Assembly (NCBI GenBank): GCA_015832175.1
Contig: WJXW01000004.1
Coordinates: forward strand, 1,488,001 to 1,552,000
DNA from: Paraphaeosphaeria minitans
Taxonomy: Eukaryota; Ascomycota; Dothideomycetes; Pleosporales; Didymosphaeriaceae
Direction: 5' to 3'
DNA length: 64,000 nucleotides
Under the pieces are notes generated by a model that saw only the letters and a list, made by a program, of their open reading frames with translations, searched no databases and had not been told where the DNA came from. Position numbers and translations under genes: made by a program. Numbering within the stretch: position 1 is the first letter of the stretch; each line of letters opens with the position of its first letter. Of this stretch, positions 21,403-32,658 are shown piece by piece.

Positions 21403-24400
21403 GCTTAACTGTCTCAATTGAAGCGCAACGAAGCTTTCAGCTTTTTTTGATTGTTCGGATAGCAAAGGCTTTATGACGCGGGATCGGGGCGTGGGGAGCT
21501 GGACCCTGGCCGCTCGGCTCCGGATCCCCACGTATTATAATCTTCTGCGCTAACTCCCAGATGGGCTAATACCTCGGTTATCAGCACTGACCTCCCATGC
21601 GCTGTAAGCATTGCCCCTAATATGTACACGGCTGTGAAGCACACACTCTAGATTTGGCTTGGGATACCTGGACACTCTTCCTGTCACAATTGGAGCCTTC
21701 ACTGACTCGATGATCGCCATACATCTCACTACCCATGGTACATAGGAGTTGCGGAAGAGAATGCTACTACTAGGTACAGTATGACTCGGCGCATAGGGAA
21801 CATAGAGGAACAGGTTGCAAGCAGATTTGATGTCTTGTTCCTCACATTAATCAACCTCAAAAGCGGGTTGAGACTTCACTCATGCGGAACTGTTCCATTT
21901 GGGTGGAATATTGCCGCTCACAGGGTCTCCCATCCTTGATATGCACATATGTTCTCTTTGCAGGGCATAGAACACTTTCCCTCCCCAAAATCTATGCAGA
22001 TAGTCTAACGTAATAGCAAAGACAGAAAATTTGTCCACGATCGTGTATCACATTTACGACGGATGCGGCTATCATGTGGCGCTCTCGACAATTCCGTATG
22101 CAGTCGTATATAACATGTTCCCTTTGCAGAAGTTTACCCCCAAGCCCCGGAAGGCCGATCGCACACCCCGGGGACCATACTTGGAAAGATGTGGATGCAA
22201 CACAATGATCGCAACGTAGTAGTGAGCCTCCCTCACTGATCAGCCCATTTCCAAACACTTTTTTAGCATCGCGATCCCCCAATCAGAACGGCCCATTCAT
22301 CCAATAACATCATTGTACTACTTTCGGCTGATAGCAACGATACGAGAGGAAGGTACGTAAACCTATGAGGCAGTGGGCGAGTACTGTTGGAAGATGCCGC
22401 GGGAAGACATGTAGGCCATCCAAGCTCTGGTACGATCCGTATTCGTAGGTCACTGGTAAGCTTTGTGCCACATTCTTCGGAATACAGGCATTGCTTTTTT
22501 TGCACAGGGCCTGCCGAGGATCTCTAGGGCTGCACTTAATTCTGAAGCTAAGGGGATACCGAAGAGGTTTTGAGAACCTTGACCACATTAGCATGTCCTG
22601 CTAGAACATACACAAATTTACACGATTCGTTGGTTCAGCTTGCGGGATTGGAATATGGTGGAACAGCATGCATGATTGAAGTACCGTGCATACATAGATA
22701 TCATCTAGTTACAGGATCCACCCATGGACTCGCGGGCGCGCCGAAACCAGTATCAACATTTGCGACCTCTTGATCGAACAGGATGTTAAAGGCCTCACAT
22801 GAATCGCTATATACATCGATATAGTGGACTTGATGTTCATTCGCCCAGCAGGACTGTAACTGGGTAGGACATTGCATGTGCTCGGTTATTTTTGCATGTC
22901 CTAAACTACGTACCTTGTTATACACAAGCCGTGCCACATCGCATACCAAAGAATCCGAGTTCTCTCGTGAAAATAGATGATCAATGTGCTACGATGCCAT
23001 GCCAAAAAAATTCAATAGAAACAATACAAGTGGGCACGCATTTTGGCGCAAATCCACACAACATAAAATACTCATGCTTCTCCCCTAACATTTACTTGTG
23101 ATGATGTTGACTTAAAATTCCGTAGCGTCGCTCACCGAAAGTTGCCATTACATGAGCCATCACATGACATCACAGGTTTAGTGGGACTGTGCGCGTGTGA
23201 ATGCTAATCTAGCTTCACGCTAGTGCTCTCTCCGCGGCTTGCTTCGCCAACCGCCTCTATGTCAGCACACCACCGAGCGCCCCGAAAACAGACAGCATGT
23301 GCCGCGAGTTGCTAAAACTATAACCTGTTAGGATTTCAACTAGATGATCGCCATGAATGACACAATGCGACACGGCTGCCTAGGTCCAGCATAGTATCCC
23401 GGTACACACATCTTGTCTTCCACTCCCGCGGCTGAGTCCAATGCACTGTTCCCAGCCTCGCCTCATGCTGTGCACCCAATTGGACCCACCATCTTCACCC
23501 TAGGATGCCACGCGATGATGCAGGCTACCGCTGATCTAGCATCTGCGTGCTCTTCCGTCAAACACTGGTCGGTAAGGGTACCTAGGTACGACGTTCCTGA
23601 GGAAGGTTGAAGTTTTTTTTTTCATCTTTCCAGCGACACTCCCACTTCCCCACTTGCGGGCCGCTGGTGGGACGGCAACTAGATCTCGCTATGTCAGATT
23701 ACAACAACGTCCCCGCGCCCAGCTGGCAAAACGCGCACTAGCCCCAGAGCATAGGCCGACGGCGAGTCAGTACTGATAGAGCGTGATGAGATACCAAGAG
23801 CGCGACCCTTTACCATGGACGCCAGAGGATTCCGTACCACCCTTGGCAGTGCTGAACGGTTTTTGACAGCCGTTCCAACGTGCGGTGGACGGTCATCTGC
23901 TCGTGATGCAATGCCCGAAATTACCAGGACAGTGAGCGCCTCGTTGCCTTGTTGTATATCGCGACTAGCATACTACGCTGCATTTGTTTTTTCCCGCCTA
24001 ACTCACTCTCGGTGGCGTCGGTGTGATCTGCTGAACGCAGTATCGTAACGGTCACGCCTATTATCGCCTGCTGCATGCCCTCAGGCGTCAACACTTGGCA
24101 TCAAGGGGCAGTTGCGTGCTGTTTTTACTTAGCCTATTCTCCCGGTGGTCATTCGGGCCCCATGCATGCGTCGCTCGCATTCCACACCGCAACAACGGGG
24201 CCGTGTGAGCTCTGGAAAGACGGCATCGAGCTTCTTCACCCGTCGGCAATTCAGTACCTATGTTGCCTTCCAATGAAGGTCTATTCAATGGAATTTAGAT
24301 GACCTCATCAGCACAATACAAAGTCCGCCCTGACGGTCTTGACGGCACACCATGAAAAATAGCCCTGGGCCCACACTATCCCGTCAACGCACGCTCTCCC

Positions 24401-25132
24401 TTTCTCTGACTAGCTCGGCCCCAAAGCAAGGGAGACGACCTGAGCCTTGACCCGGTCTATCGGCGTCGGGCGCCAGCGACGAGGATCAGCCTATCACATC
24501 ATGCGACCAATAGGTAAAGACTCGCGTTCCGTGTGCACTGTCACGCGAAGCCATGAATGTGACCTTCGCATGGGCTATCAGTTCACACCCCCACCCGCTC
24601 CAGCGGTGCGGCAGTGGCTCAGGTCCACGGGTCGCCTACCAAGCTTTCCTTAGGAATCTTCCGCCTTCCTGCCGTCTCCGAGCGCTGCGTGGACCAATCC
24701 AAGCCTACAATAGACCTACCCGCGGCCAGCATTGTCTCCAACAAGCATTCGTGCCGATGCGTTGTCAACGCTCGGGAGAAGAGGCAATGTACAGAAACGC
24801 CTACAAGCCGGCCGCGCAGACCTTGTTTCAAAAAACACCTACCGGCGTCCTTGCTCTTGATCCCCCGAACGGGCTTTAAACGTGCTGATACGCTATTCCA
24901 TGACCCATACCTTACATTTTGTTTCCTGGCCTGTTTCAGCCTCCCCGGTTCAATGCAAGGCCGCATTAGCTTTTCGTTTTGGAGCGCGAGGATGCGTTTG
25001 CCATGGTCCTTCTCGTTGTTGAAGGCCGTATCCATCATGTATATATGGCTGAAGGCTGCCCTGTGAGACAGCACACCACTCAATCCAGATCCTCACACTC
25101 ACAAGCTGCTTTCAGTAGACCTGTGTGACCCA
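21403..25132. other. Long gene-poor stretch
   Basis: About 3.7 kb after the start of the acetoacetyl-CoA synthetase gene. Many short frames occur on both strands, none with a recognisable motif, signal peptide or supporting splice sites. GC content is ordinary, so RIP has not acted visibly here. The first 150 bp must carry the promoter of the ligase gene. Confidence 0.5.
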
Positions 25133-25635
25133 ATGGCATCGTGGAGCCCTGCATCGTATCGTGTTGGCGCTGAAGATGCTCAGTAAGTCTGCTTCCCAGC
25201 AAGCATACAACCTACAACGTCGTACTTTCATCACTAACATAAGCCTAGGACATCACAAAGAAACCGAAAAAGGGCTGGCAGGACAGCGGTCAAACAACAA
25301 GTTTCACCCGCACTACCAGTTTCTACGCAGGAGATACCTTACTCCAGTGAGCAGTATATCTCGTTGTGTCCCGTCCAATGGTAGACTGACACTGCCTCCC
25401 AGTCCAAGTATCGCAGACACGCATAAAACCTAAATGTCCGTACCATACGCCCATAGTAGACCTCCACTCACAGCGCACCTCAACAAGCGAGCTGTCACCT
25501 ATGGAGAGGTTCTTGAGTGTTTCGAATTCGGAGCCTCCCGTGGCGCTGTCGGATGGTTTACGGATAGGCACAGCGGCATCGGGGGGATGTACCTGTGGTC
25601 GGACGCCCGAGAAACAGTGTACGGCTATGCTGTGA
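25133..25635 (+). CDS. Candidate three-exon small protein, unknown function
   Basis: Exons 25133-25182, 25249-25346 and 25403-25635 join to a 126-aa frame. Both introns are textbook: 66 bp (GTAAGT, CTAAC, CCTAG) and 56 bp (GTGAGC, CTGAC, CCCAG), and both junctions keep the frame open. The predicted protein is basic in the first half (SQRNRKRAGRTAVK) and has no signal peptide, membrane helix or known motif. A different frame in exon 3 also reads in a protein-like way (GASRGAVGWFTDRHS), so the true reading frame is uncertain. Evidence is limited to splice-site quality. Confidence 0.3.
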
Positions 25636-26224
25636 AGTGGTGTTGAGGTGTTTGCATACTTGCACTGCATTCTTGTAGGTTGAAAACTGCTTTTAGCTGT
25701 TTTGGTTGGTGTACATCATACATCATCTTCTGGTACAAGCTCTTGGCAATATGAACCCTACTGCCACGGCGTACTGAAATCACTTCCACAAAGTTCGAGT
25801 TTTTCGGTGACATACAGTCTTTGATCGCACTTGGCATGAGAGAAGTTTACAGCCTGTTCATGGGCAGAACCCCACTTTAGCTTTTCGAGTGATTCAAATC
25901 GCTTGAAAGCATGATAGTCCCGCGATTAACTCTGCCTCGAGTGGCGAAACGCGATTACATGGGCTTTCTTTGGCGTTTCTTTTAGAAATTCTTGTTGTAT
26001 CACGGGTCATTCTTCTCTATGCTAGAATCTTGGCATCAGGAGACACCATTGACCTTGAAAGTGCCATACGGAATCCATCCATCGAATTTAAAATACCGTA
26101 TGATTTCGAGACAGAATATAGTTTGAGTGTTCAGGACTACCCTCCTGTGTCCTCCTGTTCCGGCGGAGGCAGACTTTAGGATCGCTCGCTAATCACCACA
26201 CCTACATGTGCCACAAGGAGGACC
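25636..26224. other. Intergenic, no supported gene
   Basis: About 0.6 kb. A 69-codon frame at 25,970-26,179 (plus) has no recognisable feature. Confidence 0.4.
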
Positions 26225-26641
26225 TCAATCGCCAGTTTCCCTTCGCTTTATTTTCGAGTCCTGGTCAAGATATAAATTGTAGCTCCCGTCGTCTGCGTGA
26301 GAAACAACAGTAGCATTTTCCACAGTGACCCCATGGAATCGGAATCTACTCGCATTGGATTTTGGGGTCGGTGAGCATGCGAACCAAGGAGTGGATGTTT
26401 TTCGCCAGCTTTTGAGGAGTTTCATGTTGATTTCTAGCATCGGGCCCATATCCTCTAATTCATTCATCAGAAGTAGGAAGGTGTGGTAGATTTTTTGGGC
26501 AACCGGGAACAAAGTCATCGAAGACATGGCCTCCGTGCACTTAGTGTTTGGGTGTGAGAGAATTGATCGTTGAAGAACAGAGTGGATTGGGTTATAAGGA
26601 AAGGTCCAAAACCATTTGACCAGTACTTGGGGGCTCATCAT
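26225..26641 (-). CDS. Uncharacterised open reading frame, 138 aa
   Basis: An uninterrupted minus-strand frame in a stretch of mixed coding-like and decayed sequence. The middle is hydrophobic and helical (MTLFPVAQKIYHTFLLLMNE) and the C-terminus is polar. No family is recognised and no splice partners were found. It may be a remnant; confidence is low. Confidence 0.3.
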   Translation of the reverse strand: MMSPQVLVKWFWTFPYNPIHSVLQRSILSHPNTKCTEAMSSMTLFPVAQKIYHTFLLLMNELEDMGPMLEINMKLLKSWRKTSTPWFACSPTPKSNASRFRFHGVTVENATVVSHADDGSYNLYLDQDSKIKRRETGD

Positions 26642-26984
26642 GCTAGAGGTTTGTACAAATAGCGTAATTAATGCGACTAATTCTAGATGTTGGGGGTGGG
26701 GGGCGTTGTTGAGTACCTCGTGGTGTGCTCATGTGGTGAATGGAAACAGCTTACCGTTTTGCTAAGCAGCATGCTGGTTGGAGTATCTATGATTCACACG
26801 AGAAGAATTTTCAGGCTTCCAATTCGCCAGGTCATCCAGAAAAGAAATTTAACCTCGAGATCGGCAGTACTCTAATTCTCACATTTCCAAACAAGACTAG
26901 AAACCATGACGATTATAAGGAACCACAAGCTGCACGAGCTATTTGGTAGTTCCACCCCAAAATTGACCGCTGCCAAAACTTTCT

Positions 26985-27548
26985 TCATGCCCATTTTGAT
27001 GTATCATGTCCTTCGCTCAGATGTATTGGGTAAATTGCAAGCTGTGGAGCAGCTTTTTGATAACTTTTGAGCATCTCACAGTTAGAGAGCATGAAATAAT
27101 TAGTATATCTGTGCAAAACGTACTTTGGGTCGATCAGAGAGTAGAGCATTGGTCACCGCATCTTTGAGCAGGCAGTTCACGGGTTCCGCGAAGCCTCCGC
27201 TCGCATGGGTAATATTAACATTATGCCCTCCGCTGAGGTGCACAATAACAGCGATGCAGTGGTTGCGTCCTGAGGCCCAGGCTGGCAGTGTGACATCGTC
27301 GGGCTCGAACTTAAGGTTAGTGTGGATGCGGATGAGGAACTCAAGGTTGTCTAATGTTTGTCAGCGGCCGCGTCCACTCGAGCACCGCCCAGGTCAAGGA
27401 TATACTGGAAAGCTTCTTCAGCCACTGGACTTTACTTTCGGCTATCTTGTTGTCAATGGCATATTCATTTAGAAGTAAGTGGGTTGTAGATCCGTTCCGC
27501 GAGCGGGCTCAGCGAGACTCCGGTTATCGTATTCTGGGTAGACGACAT
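26985..27548 (-). pseudogene. Three-exon hypothetical gene with a probable frameshift in exon 1
   Basis: Exons on the minus strand: about 27548-27406, 27350-27124 and 27074-26985. The introns (55 bp, GTATAT...CATTAG with branch CTGAC; 49 bp, GTACGT...TGAG with branch CTAAC) join an uninterrupted frame reading EYAIDNKIAESKVQWLKK, then LEFLIRIHTNLKFEPDDVT and SGGHNVNITHASGGF, to a TGA at 26985. The only plausible start, at 27548 (MSSTQNTITG), is one frame off and stops near 27,465, so a single-base shift separates start and body. The ancestral protein would be about 160 aa and soluble. I do not recognise the family. A missed upstream exon is the alternative explanation. Confidence 0.4.
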
Positions 27549-28574
27549 GATGTTCGTGTGGCGATTGAAAACAGCGATCGGGTGTCTGTTGAAGATTGCA
27601 GGCACAAATATTTTGGTGGAAAGTGCGTTCTTAAGTCGAAGTCTTTGTGATAACAAGAGAAAGCGCAAATGCCTAGTCGCCCAAACAATTGACTGTCTTG
27701 CTTGAGCACGCAAACTCTCGCATTGCGAGTGTCTGAACCCCCAACGGCTCCATTGGAGCAAATCCTATATTTACGAACAATTGCTGCAGTCTCCGCCAAA
27801 ATGTTGTTTCACGCTACGTCCGTCGAAGGCTGCACGCGAGTCTAATCCGTGGCAACTGCTGTCGTTGTACTTCAAGATTAAACGGTTTTGTGGGACAATT
27901 CCCCATATCTTTACCACAGAACCACAAAGAAGTGCTCTTCTACGAACTCTAATATACATATACATTGCTGGAATGCTTTTGCAATCAATCTGCGCCTCTA
28001 AACCCCCACATGATATCTATATCTTGATGTCTCCCTCCTTTACCTCATCGACTCACTCGGTTACCACGTTTAAAATAGAATGACCTTTAGCTCCTCTACG
28101 ATGGTAGTATACAAGCTCTAGCGATCAAGTCTTTCATGTCATGGAATTGTGAGACAGTTTTCATATTAATTTAAAGTCATTTAGACAAATTTGCCTTCCT
28201 TGTTAAGTTGAAGAGAGATTATTCGGGGATTTTTAATTGTGGAAACTAGGTCCATGGTATATAGATTACCTATCGCGTACGTGTAACAGATTTGTTTTTT
28301 GCACCTGCGCCTGTACGCAAAATCAATTAAATTAGCGTTCCTATCACTAAAATCTACAACAAACGGGTGCAAATTCCTAGTTACACGATTGGTGTGGTCC
28401 CCTACCAGGAGACTGAAGATGTGGAAGCACCGCGGGGTGCTGGTTATTGGAAGGGTGTTGATAAGATTGTCGCGGCGAGTTTAATTGTTAACATAAAATC
28501 GGAAAGATTTCTACGGATTTGGGCTTTTTGTATTGATTTAAGAAGTGTGGCGTATGGGATACACGCGTAGGGCC
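27549..28574. other. Intergenic, no supported gene
   Basis: About 1 kb. A frame at 28,367-28,570 reads VPYQETEDVEAPRGAGYW and may be a coding remnant, but no family is recognised. Confidence 0.35.
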
Positions 28575-28959
28575 TGTAGGCCCTACAGGGCGAGCTCCCG
28601 AGAAGAGCTCACATGACCTAGACGAGCTTCCCACTCAGCTTACTACTTTCTCATGTAACCTAAGGCTGTATAGACGCACTTCTGAGCAGGCTTCTCCTGT
28701 TCAGTGACAACACACTTGATCACCCTGAGCAGTGTCTTCTAGCTCACCTTCACAAGAAAACATGATTTACTTCCCGTTAGATTGTCGGCTTAGATAGTGC
28801 GTACTTAGCATATGCCAGTTTGTCACATGATATCTAGTGAAGTTTTGGTCGCACAGCGAACATAAGGAGCTTGTACTAGTCTATTATTTAGTCTAAACAC
28901 TAAAAGAAATCATAATATAATGAGATAGGGGAACTCGTCTTATATGCCGCTGTTCTACA
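28575..28959. repeat. LTR-like repeat copy Z1 (mostly unmutated)
   Basis: The stretch begins TGTAG and ends CTACA, as expected of an LTR. It starts with a palindromic GC-rich head containing two GAGCTC sites. Its first ~185 bp recur in inverted orientation at 38,598-38,756, where almost every difference is C-to-T or G-to-A. Flanking 5-mers (GGGCC and CACCT) do not match, so the ends or the solo-LTR interpretation are uncertain. The repeat relationship itself is directly visible. Confidence 0.6.
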
Positions 28960-29031
28960 CACCTAGACAAGGATACGCAATACGAGATCAGTACAGGTCT
29001 TGAGTAGAGTCACCTAGGGTGCAGCGGCGGC

Positions 29032-29289
29032 CTAGGCACTATCGCCAATACCGTGCACTCGGCAGATTGTCTGCGCAAACGCCAATAACTTTAAGGAAGG
29101 CGCCAACAGCTGCTGGATAGACATGTCGTAGCTGTACTCCCTTAAGATCCAAGTGCGCAGATCCGCACTAATTATACTGTCGAGACCGTGACTAGCAACA
29201 GAGTGGTTGTCTTCAAAGTCAGCAAGGTTAACGAGCAAGAAGCACGAGATCTCCGTGTTGAAGTGCTCTTTAGTAAGGTAGGCGGAATC
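29032..29289 (-). pseudogene. C-terminal acyl-carrier-protein remnant of a polyketide synthase
   Basis: An 85-codon minus-strand frame ending in TAG at 29032 carries the hallmark of the carrier domain that ends fungal highly reducing polyketide synthases: GLDSIISADLRTW, where the serine is the phosphopantetheine attachment site, followed by MSIQQLLAPSLKLLAFAQTI. The part upstream, which should hold the ketoreductase, shows no recognisable PKS sequence, and the first helix of the carrier domain is altered (ISCFLLVNLADFED). It is therefore an orphan 3' end of a gene otherwise deleted or decayed. It lies close to a flavin monooxygenase relic and a UstYa-like gene, consistent with a lost biosynthetic cluster. 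Confidence 0.75.
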
Positions 29290-29824
29290 ACTCCATTATC
29301 AATAAATAGAACTGATTTAATAAGGGCAGGTAGCCCTAACGCTGTTTCACTGTAAGTTGTGTTGACGAGAGTTGTTGTTGGTCGGGTACTGTCGGCGGTT
29401 ATTTACCTACATCTCTTAACATGTATAGCGACGTAGGCATATGCATGGCATGAACCAAAGGTTATAAATTTGTACCCGTGCACAGTAAGTCGTGCATTGT
29501 GATTCTATGAAGCGTATAGAGGTGGAGTTCCTGAAATATGACACTGGGCAACAACGCCAAAACAACGCGCCGACGTATAAGTTTCTGATTATCAAGGGGT
29601 ATCACAATGTTCTTCTAAATAGTGACCCAAACTACGGACCGAGTTCCGCGATCTCTCTAACTCATCGCCCTCCTGCCACCCAGCGCTAGTCCAACAATAG
29701 CCAAGCGCTACCTAGCTCCCAGAAGCACAGCACCAAGCCTCCCATCCCCCCCTCCACCCACCATCCCATACCCATCTCCATCGCGCTCATCGCATCGTGC
29801 ATAGCTGCGATGGGTTCCTATCAA
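29290..29824. other. Intergenic, no supported gene
   Basis: About 535 bp upstream (in minus sense) of the carrier-domain remnant, where PKS sequence would be expected. None is recognisable. Confidence 0.4.
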
Positions 29825-30944
29825 CTACTCCTTCAACGACCTCTTCTCTGTGATCGCAAGTGGTGTGACGTTCGCATCCCGTGCCCACAGCGCGAACATC
29901 AGCGTCGCGCCCGGCCCAAGCACGACAGTTGACAGTACCGATGCAATTATCAGGGTCGGCTTGGATCGAAACGATTCTCCGTATGTGCCCATCTGTGACC
30001 AGATCCAGGTGACAATTGCCAATCCCGAGATGATGAAATCATATTGTGTGAAGAGATGGGCGCCAGCTGTGAGACGATCGGCAGGAAATTCACCGAGGCT
30101 GGCGGGACGAGGCATGAAGACTTCTCCCAAGAGGCCCAAAGATATCGCCCTCGTCATTACGTAAAGATGACCAATACTGGCACCCACAGCAGCAACGATA
30201 TATACCCGGATTGCGTTGGTGCGGCAGCTGGCATTAGTCTCCAACTTGTACTGGAATTGGTTGATGAAACGCGCCAAAGCCATCTGCGTAACGCTGAAGA
30301 TGACAGGCGTGAACTGGTACAAGAGGATGATGACCTGCTGCCCGTGCGTACTCCAGGACTTCAGCGGGGGCAGACCCATAAGCACCCCAGGGACGAAAGA
30401 AGCAGCAGATGCAAAGAAAAGGGCATAGCTATCTCCAATAGAAAGGCCGCTTTCGCGTGAATACGGCGTACCGACCCGGAAGGCACAGTACACTGGGAGA
30501 ACCACAGCCACACCGATGGCATTCCAGCCGCCACCCCAGCTCGCCGGGCTGCGATATAGAAGTCAGCCAAAAACTCAGAATTCACCCGGATACTCTATGA
30601 TCTTACCTACGCATGAACGGATCGAGTTCTTGCAGACTAAAACCGTCTACCATGAGCCAGATAGTGGCGCACTGGATCACGGCCAAGAGGTCCACCATCA
30701 ACAGATGCGACTGCAGGACCGAACCGTTGGTGATACCATCGAAGAAAGCTACGAGTGTTGCAAGTACGCCATCGATGACAGGAATTCCGGTAATACTTGT
30801 GAGCAGTATGCGACCACTCGGAAGCTCACTGTTTGCTTTGGCTTTGTCGATTGCATCCAGCGTACCGTTAACTGACATGCTCCCCCAAAGTGCAACCACG
30901 CCCAAGACGGCGTACGCCACGAACAGGGTTTTCCAGGATACCAT
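29825..30944 (-). CDS. Multi-pass membrane protein, about nine helices, possible secondary-metabolism component
   Basis: Two exons, 30944-30607 and 30548-29825, with a 58-bp intron (GTAAGA, branch CTGAC, acceptor CGCAG), give a complete 353-aa protein. Hydrophobic segments lie at about residues 4-22, 48-68, 79-100, 118-138, 147-167, 176-197, 212-236, 270-290 and 300-325. The first loop contains DGITNGS, and the loop before helix 8 holds PADRLTAGAHLF. No enzyme or transporter signature is evident, so function is unknown. It sits between a polyketide-synthase remnant and a monooxygenase pseudogene and is divergently oriented to the latter (326 bp apart), which suggests former membership of the same cluster (inference). 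The reading frame shows no damage. Confidence 0.7.
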
Positions 30945-31270
30945 AATGATAGCTGTCAGCAAAGATTCGTGATGTGTCTTGTACAGACTCGAACTGTGAA
31001 AGATGGATAAGAAAGGGACCGCAATAATTGCGGTGGCCTCGTAACAACCAGTATTTGTGGTGGTCTGACGGCAGACTGCATGTTTGGCACAATGGCCGCG
31101 GCTGCACCGAGTGACAATCTCGGGGGCCGGGACGGAGACCGCCGGTCCGAGCTGCTGCACGTGTCTCCGGGCTCCTTCACTCCGATGTAAACAGCAAAAT
31201 TCTTGGATTTCCCTCCCCAAATCAGCCAGTATTTGTTTCGTTCGACTCGATGCGCATCAACACCGCTACC
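30945..31270. promoter_or_regulatory. Shared divergent promoter of membrane protein and monooxygenase relic
   Basis: A 326-bp head-to-head spacer with CGGGGGCCGGGACGGAG near 31,120, a GC-rich stretch with CGG triplets of the kind bound by Zn2Cys6 cluster regulators. Binding is inference only. Confidence 0.3.
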
Positions 31271-32658
31271 ATGGAGCACTTTGAGGTGGTTATCGTGGGC
31301 GCAGTTGAGTAGCTCACATCAATTCACCCGCAAGCAGAGCGCTAATAACTGAATCCAGGCTGGTATGGCCTTATTTTTGCACAGGAGTATATGCGTCTTG
31401 CACCAAAGACCAAATTGGTCATACTGGACAACTCAGCGTCCATCGGTGGTGTACCATATGGAGCAAAAAGAAGATCGACCCTGATCCATCGCCCAAGCTG
31501 GCTACGGTCTCTTCGAGTACTCGTCTTACCTCATGAAGAAAGAAATATTGTCACCGGAATGATGCATTTCTGGCCGCACCATGAACAATTATCTCATATT
31601 GTTCGCGAAGGACTACGACCTTGAGCGACGCACCCGATACAATACTTAGGTATTCATTGGTTGAGCGAATCTACATTAATAAATGGTTTCTTTCACTCCA
31701 TGATAAGAACCCCGTTATTGCGGTAAGGCGAATTATGCCTCAGGCGTGATCCGTACGTTCCCGATTTATCAAAGGCCTCTTTCAACAAGCCTATTATACA
31801 TTCATTTCAGTTGGTCTCATCGCTCGAAGACGTCTTGAACACAGGTGTCGTTATGGCTACATGTGCCCTGGCTTCCTTCAGTCCCACAATTTTAAACACA
31901 GACAGCATTTGGTATAAGACATCGTATAAAAATTCTTTGGGTCGCATCTTTACTAAAGTGTTCTGGCGAATCACTGCAGCGTTCGCAGAGGGACATGCTG
32001 GGTATTTGAAGAACTCAAACGCACTGAAACTTTGACCTTATCTCCCGGGATACGGGTACGTCTTTGCGAGGCTATAGTTTCCTGATACTAATACCGCTAC
32101 AGTATCTTTTCGTGCAACTGAGGCCTTGGTCTTGCGTTTGTTCCACAGTTTTGGAAAACATTTCATGAAGGCCAATGTACTGTGCATCGAACGGATCCGG
32201 TTTCTTTTCACTCTGGCGATGTAGGTGAACTCCGCAACGGCACTAAAATCTACAGAGACCACGTTCTTCTCTGCAAAGGCTGGACAGCGAACCTCTCCGC
32301 ATACGATGAGAAATTGCGGGGACAACTCGGTCTCCCATCTCCTGCAGACATGACAGAAAAGTGGAAGAAACTCGACTGCGAAGGCGCAGAGACCATCAAT
32401 CAACTCCTACCCATGCTAAGAAACCCGCTCAAGACTGCAGAGTCTCCCAGCCACAATCGCCCATTGATATTGTATCGCCCGAGCAGTCCGCCGCCAACGA
32501 CTGCTCTATATTATCCCCGGTACAGAATCACCCAGTGTATACGTCGCCTGTCGCTGAAGTGCAGTCGCTCCAGGGCAGCTCGAGAGAGGCGGCCGTCATC
32601 CTAGCTTCATGCCAACAGGAGTTTAGTAAGAACTGGCTAGTACCATTAGAACAAGTCT
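31271..32658 (+). pseudogene. Flavin-containing monooxygenase (FMO-like), frameshifted
   Basis: The ATG at 31271 starts MEHFEVVIVGA. The FAD Rossmann glycine motif continues after a short intron as GWYGLIFAQEYMRLAP. The donor of that intron reads TTGAGT instead of GT, so splicing is probably broken. Downstream the frame changes repeatedly: GLFEYSSYLMKK is interrupted by a stop, then NNYLILFAKDYDLERR. A segment near 31,930-32,030 reads SLGRIFTKVFWR. The clearest block is 32,150-32,450 (HEGQCTVHRTDPVSFHSGD, then HVLLCKGWTANLSAYDEKL). Near 32,540 another frame gives HPVYTSPVAEVQSL, after which similarity fades. FMO-like enzymes of this type epoxidise or oxygenate polyketides in fungal clusters. 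Multiple frame changes and stops mean no product. Confidence 0.8.

Noticed and set aside
20224..21531. 435-codon minus-strand frame with an additional reading frame over the ligase
   Set aside because: Only its first ~90 codons after MTTNG correspond to the real exon; the rest reads intron and shifted coding sequence of acetoacetyl-CoA synthetase.
23413..24879. Several 65-108 codon frames
   Set aside because: Composition-driven frames in an intergenic region without signals or family features.
28570..28964. Target-site duplication for repeat Z1
   Set aside because: Flanks GGGCC and CACCT differ; the element ends are only inferred.
29825..30944. Assignment of the membrane protein as a Pyr4-type terpene cyclase
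   Set aside because: Length (353 aa), helix count and lack of the family's acidic residues do not fit well; left as unknown.
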